NCBI GenBank assembly: GCA_017450645.1
Contig: JAFSTE010000005.1
Location: 1 to 64,000, forward strand
Source: Eubacterium sp.
GTDB taxonomy: Bacteria > Bacillota > Clostridia > Oscillospirales > Acutalibacteraceae
Direction of reading: 5' to 3'
Length of the DNA stretch: 64,000 nt
Below the pieces are notes generated by a model that saw only the letters and a program-made list of their open reading frames with translations, was not told the DNA's origin and did not search any database. Shown here in pieces: positions 43,235-50,056 of the stretch; the first letter of the stretch is position 1, and every line of letters starts with the position of its first letter. The position numbers and the translations under genes were made by a program.

Positions 43235-43250
43235 GTGAATGTCCACTCAC
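43235..43250. promoter_or_regulatory. Operator copy 2, GTGAA-N6-CTCAC
   Basis: GTGAATGTCCACTCAC lies 26 bases from copy 1, at the expected transcription start of the aminotransferase unit, a typical repressor position. Confidence 0.55.
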
Positions 43251-43265
43251 TAGTTTTACATAATA

Positions 43266-43293
43266 ATTATATCACTATTTAACAATTTGTCAA
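43266..43293 (-). promoter_or_regulatory. Promoter of aminotransferase-aldolase unit
   Basis: On the minus strand, TTGACA (43288-43293), a 16-base spacer and TATAAT (43266-43271). Confidence 0.85.
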
Positions 43294-43443
43294 ATGAAAA
43301 GTTATAAAAAATTGTTCAATATTGTTGCAAAAGTGATTAATTGATGTTACTATAATATCATCGACTGACTGTTTGTATAAGGAGTTTTGTAAGCTTTGCA
43401 CAAGTAATCGCATCCCCTTTTGTGCAAATAAACAAAAATTGAT

Positions 43444-44103
43444 ATGTTTGAAAAAAGATATAAAGACGCTTTTGAAAGAGCAAGCGACGAGAGAAAAGAG
43501 AGAATTCTTGAAGTCGGAATAGAGGAATTTGCTTCAAAGGGCTACGAGAATGCCAATATAAATGTAATAGCAAAAAATGCAGAAATCAGCATAGGGCTGA
43601 TGTACAAATACTTCGCTACTAAAGAGGATTTGTTTGTAACCTGCCTGCAAAGAGGTATGCAGATTCTGGACGACGCGCTTGACGAGATTATGAAAAGCGA
43701 CGACAAGCTGCTGATAAAAGCCGAAAAGGTTATACGCACAACCTGCACACATTCAAAAAAGAACGCTAATTACATAAAACTGTATAACGAGATTACAAGC
43801 GAAAAAAATGACGAGCGCGCAAGGGCGCTTGCCGAGGAGATTGAATCGAGCACAAGCAAAAAGTACATCACCTCGATTGCTCAGGCGCTTGCAAAGGCGG
43901 ATGTAAGGGGCGACCTTGACCCGAGGCTTTTTGCGTTTTTTCTTGACAATCTGCTTATGTCGTTGCAGTTTTCGTACACCTGTGACTACTACAGGCAGAG
44001 GTTTGAAATTTACACTGGCGTAAATGTTGATGAAATGGACGAAGAAAAGGTTGTAAGCCAGCTGCTTAAGTTTATTGAGTCGGCGTTTACATTTGAAAAG
44101 TGA
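43444..44103 (+). CDS. TetR/AcrR-family transcriptional regulator
   Basis: The 219-residue protein has a helix-turn-helix domain (about 14-60): RKERILEVGIEEFASKGYENANINVIAKNAEIS..., split here as ILEVGIEEFASKGY and ISIGLMYKYFATKEDLF. The C-terminal ligand domain (about 70-219) is all-helical and has no clear relatives by eye. It lies between the divergent aminotransferase-aldolase unit and the FGGY kinase gene, both of which carry GTGAR-N5/6-CTCAC palindromes. It is thus the likely local repressor responding to a pathway compound. Confidence 0.9.
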   Translation: MFEKRYKDAFERASDERKERILEVGIEEFASKGYENANINVIAKNAEISIGLMYKYFATKEDLFVTCLQRGMQILDDALDEIMKSDDKLLIKAEKVIRTTCTHSKKNANYIKLYNEITSEKNDERARALAEEIESSTSKKYITSIAQALAKADVRGDLDPRLFAFFLDNLLMSLQFSYTCDYYRQRFEIYTGVNVDEMDEEKVVSQLLKFIESAFTFEK

Positions 44104-44114
44104 GCAGCGCTCAC
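44100..44114. promoter_or_regulatory. Operator copy 3, GTGAG-N5-CTCAC
   Basis: GTGAGCAGCGCTCAC spans the tetR stop codon, about 70 bases before the kinase start. Half-sites are identical to copy 1, with one base less in the spacer. Confidence 0.5.
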
Positions 44115-44182
44115 CTTTCAAAAGACCAAAATTCAAAGGTCAAAAATAAATTTGTAATAAATTTCGAGGAGGAAACGATATA

Positions 44183-45802
44183 ATGGGCAAATACGTAATA
44201 ACCTACGACACAGGTACAACAGGTATCAAGACCTGCCTTATTGAGATTGACAAAGAGATTAAAATCATTGCCGCTCAGACCGCAGGCTACAGCCTTTATG
44301 TAGACGAGGAAACAGGCGTTAAGGGCGGTGCCGAGCAGGACGCTGACGAGTGGTGGCAGGCGATGTGCCTTACCACAAAAGAGGTGTTCAGAAAGGCTCC
44401 CGGCATCACAAAGGAGCAGATTGAGGGTATCAGCTTTTGCTCCGCTATGCAGGGACTTGTACTTGTTGACAAAGACGGCAACTGCATCCGCCGTCCTATG
44501 ACATATATGGACCAGCGTGCCACTCAGGAGCTTAAGGACGGTATCGCGCACGGCTTTCAGATTGCGGGCGCAGACGCTGCAAAGCTGCTTAAGTGCTTAA
44601 AGTACACGGGCGCTGCTCCCCTTTCGGTTAAAGACCCTGTATGGAAGTACAAGTGGGTTGAGGCGCACGAGCCCGAAAACTTTAAGAAAATCCACAAGTG
44701 GCTCGATGTTAAGGAATACCTTATCCTGCGCGCAAGCGGCGAGTTCGTAATGACTACCGACTCTGCTTTTGCCACAATGATTTATGATACGCGCAAGGGT
44801 CACGAGGGCTGGTGCAAGCCGGTTTGCGATATGTTCGGCATCAATATGGACCACCTGCCAAAAATTATGAAGTGTACCGACAAGGTTGGCGAGGTTACCG
44901 AAAAGGCGGCTGCTGAGCTTGGTCTTGCGCCCGGCACTGCTGTATTCGGCGGCGGCGGCGATGCTTCGCTTATTGGCGTAGGCGCAGGCGCTGTTGAGGT
45001 TGGCGACACACATATTTACTCAGGCACATCGGGCTGGGTCGGCACTGTTGTTGAAAAGCAGTTGGTTGACACAACGGCTATGATTGCCGCTATAGTCGGT
45101 GCAGACCCTGACGCGTACAATTATTTTGCAGAGCTTGAAACCTCCAACAAATGCGTAAGCTGGGTTAAGGACCACCTTGCGCTTGACGAAATCGGCGTAT
45201 ATCTACAACACCACGGCACCCCGTCGGACAGCTACGAGGATATTGCTGTTAACCTTTACGACTATCTTGAAGAGGTTGTTGACAGGGCTGAGCCGGGTTC
45301 AAACGGCGTTGTATTCACACCGTGGCTGCACGGCAACCGTTGTCCGTTTGAGGACCCCAACGCTGCGGGTATGTTCTTTAACATCAAGCTCGAAACCGGT
45401 AAAACCGAGCTTATCCGTTCGGTAGTTGAGGGTATTTGCTTCCATATGCGCTGGATGCTTGAAAGGCAGGACCAGAAAAAGGAAGTACATATTAAAGACA
45501 CCGTTCGCTTCTGCGGCGGCGGCGCGCTCGGCGCTTCCACCTGCCAGATACTTGCAGATATTCTGCAGCGTAACGTAGAGGTTGTTGACTCGCCGCAAAA
45601 CATCGGCGCAGTAGGCGCTGCGGCGCTTATCGCAGTTGGTACGGGTATGCTGCCGTCAATCAAGGACGTTAAAAAGCTTATTCCTGCAAAAACTGTTTAT
45701 AAGCCGAACCCCGCAAACAAGGCGGTTTACGACAGAAACTTTAAGGTTTTCAAAAACCTCTATGCATCAAACAAAAAGAATTTTGCAATTCTGAACGGAT
45801 GA
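44183..45802 (+). CDS. FGGY-family carbohydrate kinase
   Basis: FGGY kinases phosphorylate pentuloses, polyols or related sugars. The 539-residue protein has the N-terminal phosphate motif YDTGTTGIKTCLIE and SAMQGLVLVD. A hinge region around GGGGDASLIG (about residue 254) and a C-terminal ATP-binding lobe with FCGGGALGASTCQILADIL follow. It is longer than xylulokinase (about 500). The xylulokinase/autoinducer-kinase branch is nearest by eye, but the substrate is open. AGGAGG lies before the start. It is downstream of tetR, 79 bases away, with an operator-like palindrome between. Confidence 0.88.
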   Translation: MGKYVITYDTGTTGIKTCLIEIDKEIKIIAAQTAGYSLYVDEETGVKGGAEQDADEWWQAMCLTTKEVFRKAPGITKEQIEGISFCSAMQGLVLVDKDGNCIRRPMTYMDQRATQELKDGIAHGFQIAGADAAKLLKCLKYTGAAPLSVKDPVWKYKWVEAHEPENFKKIHKWLDVKEYLILRASGEFVMTTDSAFATMIYDTRKGHEGWCKPVCDMFGINMDHLPKIMKCTDKVGEVTEKAAAELGLAPGTAVFGGGGDASLIGVGAGAVEVGDTHIYSGTSGWVGTVVEKQLVDTTAMIAAIVGADPDAYNYFAELETSNKCVSWVKDHLALDEIGVYLQHHGTPSDSYEDIAVNLYDYLEEVVDRAEPGSNGVVFTPWLHGNRCPFEDPNAAGMFFNIKLETGKTELIRSVVEGICFHMRWMLERQDQKKEVHIKDTVRFCGGGALGASTCQILADILQRNVEVVDSPQNIGAVGAAALIAVGTGMLPSIKDVKKLIPAKTVYKPNPANKAVYDRNFKVFKNLYASNKKNFAILNG

Positions 45803-45806
45803 TTTA

Positions 45807-46316
45807 ATGAATAAACGATACAAATTCGCCTATCGCTCAAAGGCGCTGAACACGCTTTATGTGTGCCTTCAAAACTTAATGCTCGGGTTGCTGACGATAC
45901 CCGTTACAATCCTGATTGCGCTATTGTTAGAGCTGCTCGGCGTAAGTAATCTGTCGTTCGTGCTGCCTTTAATGTGGGCGCTCGTTGGTGTGGTATTCCT
46001 TGGCTTTCAGCTAAAATACTGGCTGTCGCACAAGGGCGTTACGGTAACGGACACTAAGCTGATAATCGACTACAGCTGCATAGTTCCGCCCGTTCACACC
46101 TTTAAAACGGAAATACTTATTAAAGGTATTGAGAGTATCGAGATTTGCACCGAGCCCGTAAGCCAGCGCATCGAGGAAGTCGAAGGCGGCGCGTATAACA
46201 AAGAATATGTATTAATTAAATACGGCTACGGCGGACGAAAGGAAGTCCGCCTGCCGCTGCTCGACAACGAGGATTTTATAAATACGGTAAAAGAATTAAC
46301 AAAAGGACTGTCGTAG
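45807..46316 (+). CDS. Two-helix membrane protein with possible PH-like domain
   Basis: The 169-residue protein has a basic N-terminus, two membrane helices (about 18-44 and 48-68) and a C-terminal soluble beta-rich domain (about 75-165). That domain could be a bacterial PH-like fold (HKGVTVTDTKLIIDY ... IKGIESIEI). It starts four bases after the kinase stop, so it is co-transcribed with it. Its role in the presumed sugar pathway is unclear. Confidence 0.55.
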   Translation: MNKRYKFAYRSKALNTLYVCLQNLMLGLLTIPVTILIALLLELLGVSNLSFVLPLMWALVGVVFLGFQLKYWLSHKGVTVTDTKLIIDYSCIVPPVHTFKTEILIKGIESIEICTEPVSQRIEEVEGGAYNKEYVLIKYGYGGRKEVRLPLLDNEDFINTVKELTKGLS

Positions 46317-46330
46317 GACAGTCCTTTTGT
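46301..46330 (+). terminator. Terminator of kinase unit
   Basis: AAAAGGACTGTC/GACAGTCCTTTT, with the stop codon of the preceding gene in its loop. Confidence 0.85.
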
Positions 46331-46463
46331 TTGGTTTTAAGCTCAGAGCTTTAAGCTTTTAGCTTGAGGGCGGGCTCTGCCCGCACCCGATTGTATTAAT
46401 TATTGTTCGAGCGTAGCGAGTAACCATAAGCTTAACGCTTAACACTTAAAACTTAAAGCTAAG
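46331..46463. repeat. Composite intergenic repeat with GGGCGGG core
   Basis: Tandem AGCTTTAAGCTTTTAGCTT units, then GAGGGCGGGCTCTGCCCGC with ACCCGATT (as at 14140-14231), then a GAGTAACC/AAGCTTAACGC block as at 4332 and 40349. Confidence 0.7.
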
Positions 46464-46490
46464 AAAAGGCTACCGGAAGGTAGCCTTTTT
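46464..46490 (-). terminator. pckG terminator
   Basis: AAAAGGCTACC-GGAA-GGTAGCCTTTTT lies next to the pckG stop. Confidence 0.85.
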
Positions 46491-46494
46491 GTTA

Positions 46495-48270
46495 TTAGTC
46501 AAGCGCAGCCTTTGCGTTTGCAAGCTCGTCTGCGAGTTCCTGAGGAAGTCTGTCGCCGAACTTAGCGTAAAGCTCGTCAACGCCCTTGTACTCCTCTTTC
46601 CAAGCTTCTTTATCAACATCAAGAATCTTGTCGAGGTCAGCCTCTGTCATATCAAGACCGTCAAGGTTAATATCCTTAGCGTACGGAAGGTAACCGATTG
46701 CAGTTTCCTGAGCGTCAACCTTACCCTCGCAACGGTCGATAATCCAGTCAAGAACGCGGAGGTTATCACCGAAACCAGCCCAGATAAAGTCGTCGTTCTC
46801 GTCCTTGCGGAACCAGTTAACATTGAAAATCTTAGGTGCTTTCTCGGGGTCAAGACCCTTACCGATTTCAATCCAGTGCTTCCAGTAGTCGCCCATATTG
46901 TAACCGCAGAACGGAAGCATAGCCATCGGGTCGCGGCGAACTACGCCAACCGCACCTGTTGCTGCAGCAGTAGTTTCGGAGCCCATAATCGAGCCAACGA
47001 ATACGCCGTTGTTCCAGCTCTTTGACTGATATACAAGCGGAGTGAGCTTAGCGCGTCTGCCGCCGAATACGAATGCCGAAATCGGAACACCGTTCGGATT
47101 TTCAAACTCGGGTGAAAGGCAAGGACAGTTCTGTGCCGGAGCTGTAAATCTGGAGTTCGGGTTAGCGAGCGGCTCGTCGGATGTGCCGTTAATCTCTTCG
47201 CCCTTCCAGTTAATGCAGTGGGTCGGAGGATTCTTGTCGAGCTTCTCCCACCAAACTGTATTGTTATCAAGGTCGTGACAAACATTAGTAAAGATTGTAC
47301 CCTTCTTGGTAGCTGCAAGAGCGTTCGGGTTAGACTTGTCGTTAGTACCCGGAGCAACGCCGAAGAAGCCGTTTTCGGGGTTGATTGCATAAAGTCTGCC
47401 GTCCGGACCTTTTCTGATCCAAGAAATATCGTCGCCTACGCACTCAACCTTGTAGCCCTTCTTGAGATATCCCTCGGGCGGGATGAGCATAGCGAGGTTG
47501 GTCTTACCGCAAGCTGACGGGAATGCAGCGCAGATGTACTTAGTCTCTTCGCCGGGTCTTGTAAGACCGAGGATAAGCATATGCTCAGCCTGCCAGCCCT
47601 CTTTCTTACCGAGGTAAGAAGCGATACGAAGCGCAAAGCACTTTTTGCCGAGAAGTACGTTACCGCCATAAGCGGAGTTAACAGATACGATAGTATTATC
47701 CTCAGGGAACTGAACAATCCAGCGCTTGTCGGGGTCGACATCGCACTTGCAGTGCATACCGCGTACCCAGTCGTCGCTGTCGCCGAGGCAGTCAAGAACT
47801 GCTTTGCCGACTCTGGTCATAATCTCCATATTAAGTACAACATAGATAGAGTCCGTAATCTCAATGCCGATTTTTGAGAACGGAGAACCTACAGGTCCCA
47901 TTGAGTAAGGGATGATGTACATTGTTCTGCCCTGATATGCGCCCTTTGAAATTTCGTCGAGCATAGCATAGCACTCTTTGGGGTCCATCCAGTGGTTAGT
48001 AGGACCTGCATCCTCTTCCTTAGAAGTACAGATAAGTGTGCGAGCCTCTACGCGGGCAACGTCGTTAACAGCGGTCCTGTGAAGATAGCAGTCAGGAAGA
48101 AGCTCCTGGTTAAGCTTTACCATCTCGCCGGTTTCGCAAGCCTCTGCTCTGAGAGCGTCAATCTGCTCCTGTGAGCCGTCAATCCAAACAATCTGTGCAG
48201 GCTTTAAAAAGTCAACCTTTTCGTCAAGCCAGGCAAGGAGTGAAGGATTTTTAGTAAGATTAGTATTCAT
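46495..48270 (-). CDS. pckG: Phosphoenolpyruvate carboxykinase (GTP)
   Basis: The enzyme interconverts oxaloacetate and PEP with GTP/GDP. In anaerobes it often runs toward oxaloacetate to feed succinate or amino-acid synthesis. The 591-residue protein has the GTP-type layout: NSAYGGNVLLGKKCFALRIAS, the kinase loop AFPSACGKTNLAML, GDDI at the metal site and FVFGGRR...PLVYQS. AAGGAG precedes the start. It is a single gene with its own promoter and terminator. Confidence 0.97.
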   Translation of the reverse strand: MNTNLTKNPSLLAWLDEKVDFLKPAQIVWIDGSQEQIDALRAEACETGEMVKLNQELLPDCYLHRTAVNDVARVEARTLICTSKEEDAGPTNHWMDPKECYAMLDEISKGAYQGRTMYIIPYSMGPVGSPFSKIGIEITDSIYVVLNMEIMTRVGKAVLDCLGDSDDWVRGMHCKCDVDPDKRWIVQFPEDNTIVSVNSAYGGNVLLGKKCFALRIASYLGKKEGWQAEHMLILGLTRPGEETKYICAAFPSACGKTNLAMLIPPEGYLKKGYKVECVGDDISWIRKGPDGRLYAINPENGFFGVAPGTNDKSNPNALAATKKGTIFTNVCHDLDNNTVWWEKLDKNPPTHCINWKGEEINGTSDEPLANPNSRFTAPAQNCPCLSPEFENPNGVPISAFVFGGRRAKLTPLVYQSKSWNNGVFVGSIMGSETTAAATGAVGVVRRDPMAMLPFCGYNMGDYWKHWIEIGKGLDPEKAPKIFNVNWFRKDENDDFIWAGFGDNLRVLDWIIDRCEGKVDAQETAIGYLPYAKDINLDGLDMTEADLDKILDVDKEAWKEEYKGVDELYAKFGDRLPQELADELANAKAALD

Positions 48271-48324
48271 ACATTTTTCTCCTTTATGAATGCTGATTAA
48301 ACTTTGTTGTAGTTTATCAGTATG

Positions 48325-48353
48325 ATTATACTTAATTTAAGGCGAAAGTGCAA
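48325..48353 (-). promoter_or_regulatory. pckG promoter
   Basis: On the minus strand, TTGCAC (48348-48353), a 17-base spacer and TATAAT (48325-48330). Confidence 0.8.
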
Positions 48354-48405
48354 TACTTATACGCAAAATTCATTAAATTGTTACAAAATTGTCCGGGACT
48401 CAACG

Positions 48406-49425
48406 CTACTCACTTCGTTCGGACGATTCTATGGGCATTGTCGCGTAGGCGTTAAGGCTTTCGTCGGCGACAGTACCGTCAAGGTACTCAAAATATCCCT
48501 GAGACGCAATCATAGCCGCATTGTCACCGCAGTACTTTAGCTCGGGTATATTGAGCGTCCAGCCGTTATTTTTGCACATTTTTTGTGCTTCGCTTCTTAG
48601 CAGCGAGTTTGCCGAAACGCCGCCGGCAATCACGATTTCAGTATAGCCGAAATCCTTAGCCGCTTTTTCGAGATTAGTAAGAAGGCAGCCGACAACCGCC
48701 TTTTGAAACGAAGCGGCAAGGTCGGCGGTATTAATAGTTTCGCCCTTTTGCTCGGCGTTATGAACAAGGTTTATTACCACCGTTTTAAGCCCGCTGAACG
48801 AGTAGTCGTAGGGCGAGGTGCTGACCTTAGGCACGGGGAATTTAAACGCGTCTGCGTTACCGTCGGCAGAAATCTTATCTATGCTGACGCCGCCGGGATA
48901 CGCAAGTCCCATAGTTCGGCCCGCCTTGTCGAGCGCTTCGCCCGCAGCGTCGTCGCGCGTTCTGCCGACAACCTCAAACTCAGTATATGATTTAACCGCT
49001 ACAATGTGCGAGTGTCCGCCGCTGACCACAAGGCACAAAAACGGCGGCTCGATATCGCTCGTAAGATAATTTGACGCGATGTGCCCCCTGAGGTGATGCA
49101 CGGGCACAAGCGGTGTATCAGTAGCGAGCGACAACCCCTTTGCAAAGTTAACGCCGACAAGCAGGCTTCCGATAAGCCCGGGGGCGTAAGTTACGGCAAC
49201 GGCGTCAATGTCGTCCATAGTGCAAGCGGCGTTTTCAAGCGCTTCGCTCACCACCGCGCTGATACTCTCGGCGTGACGGCGCGAGGCAATCTCGGGCACG
49301 ACGCCGCCGTAGAGCTTATGCTCCTCGAGCGAGGTAGCTATTACATTTGACAAAACCTTTCGCCCGTCCTCGACTACGGCAGCCGCCGTTTCGTCGCACG
49401 AGCTTTCAATACCTAAAATTTTCAT
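48406..49425 (-). CDS. tsaD: tRNA threonylcarbamoyladenosine synthase subunit TsaD
   Basis: TsaD transfers the threonylcarbamoyl group to A37 of ANN-decoding tRNAs. The 339-residue protein starts MKILGIESSCDETAAAVV and has the metal motif HHLRGHIASN. CLVVSGGHSH and AGGVSANSLLR lie in the ASKHA fold. The start ATG at 49425 has GAGGA close by. It follows rimI, as in many bacteria, but here a 140-base repeat lies between them. TsaB and TsaE are not in the window. Confidence 0.96.
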   Translation of the reverse strand: MKILGIESSCDETAAAVVEDGRKVLSNVIATSLEEHKLYGGVVPEIASRRHAESISAVVSEALENAACTMDDIDAVAVTYAPGLIGSLLVGVNFAKGLSLATDTPLVPVHHLRGHIASNYLTSDIEPPFLCLVVSGGHSHIVAVKSYTEFEVVGRTRDDAAGEALDKAGRTMGLAYPGGVSIDKISADGNADAFKFPVPKVSTSPYDYSFSGLKTVVINLVHNAEQKGETINTADLAASFQKAVVGCLLTNLEKAAKDFGYTEIVIAGGVSANSLLRSEAQKMCKNNGWTLNIPELKYCGDNAAMIASQGYFEYLDGTVADESLNAYATMPIESSERSE

Positions 49426-49439
49426 AAAAATCCTCATAC

Positions 49440-49583
49440 CTTTTTGCCTCCCTTGCCAAAGGGAGGTGGATGCGAGTCTTCGAGCAGACGGAGGGATAGT
49501 CGCTTGATTTTACACAAATGCATCGGGAATGACCATCCCCTCTGTCACTTCGTGACATCTCCCCTTTAACAAGGGGAGTAAAG
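49440..49583. repeat. Large hairpin repeat inside the rimI-tsaD space
   Basis: It has end hairpins CCTCCCTTGCCAAAGGGAGG (49447-49466) and CTCCCCTTTAACAAGGGGAG (49559-49578) and a central GTCACTTCGTGAC (49544-49556). The left part (GGAGGGATAG) can also pair with the right part (CATCCCCTC). The whole is a compact folded element like a miniature mobile element or a REP-type repeat. It has no gene. Confidence 0.7.
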
Positions 49584-49586
49584 CCG

Positions 49587-50030
49587 TTACTCGCTTTGCT
49601 CAAACAATTTTATTGTCATCAGTAAAGCGTTTTCGACAGGGTTGCGATAAAAATGCGGTCTTACCCCGACGCGCTCAAAGCCGAGCTTGCTGTAAAGTGA
49701 AATTGCCGCAAAGTTACTCTCGCGTACCTCGAGGGTTAATAATTCCATCTCGTTTTGCAAAGTGCGCTCAATCAGAGCCTTTGCAACGCCCTTGCGGCGA
49801 TACTCGGGCAGGGTCGCGACATTTGTAACATACCCTTCGCCGCTGAAAATCTGAACGCCTATATACCCCGCCGCGCTTCCGTCAACGAGCGCAAGGTAAA
49901 GGCGGGTGTTCTCGTTTTCGATACTTTCGCGTATCCCCTGCTCCGTCCATGGAGTCGCAAAACACGCCTGCTCAATTTTTACAATATCCGCAACGTCATT
50001 AGGGGTTGCGGTAATAATTTTTAAATCCAT
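49587..50030 (-). CDS. rimI: Ribosomal protein S18 alanine N-acetyltransferase
   Basis: GNAT acetyltransferase of 147 residues. It has the acetyl-CoA motif VATLPEYRRKGVAKALIERTL (split: EYRRKGVAKAL is the pyrophosphate loop) and a C-terminal LYSKLGFERVGVR typical of RimI. It lies between polA and tsaD on the same strand. The start at 50030 has no strong ribosome site. Synteny with tsaD supports RimI over other GNATs. Confidence 0.88.
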   Translation of the reverse strand: MDLKIITATPNDVADIVKIEQACFATPWTEQGIRESIENENTRLYLALVDGSAAGYIGVQIFSGEGYVTNVATLPEYRRKGVAKALIERTLQNEMELLTLEVRESNFAAISLYSKLGFERVGVRPHFYRNPVENALLMTIKLFEQSE

Positions 50031-50056
50031 AAAACAATGATTAATTCCGAATTCGT

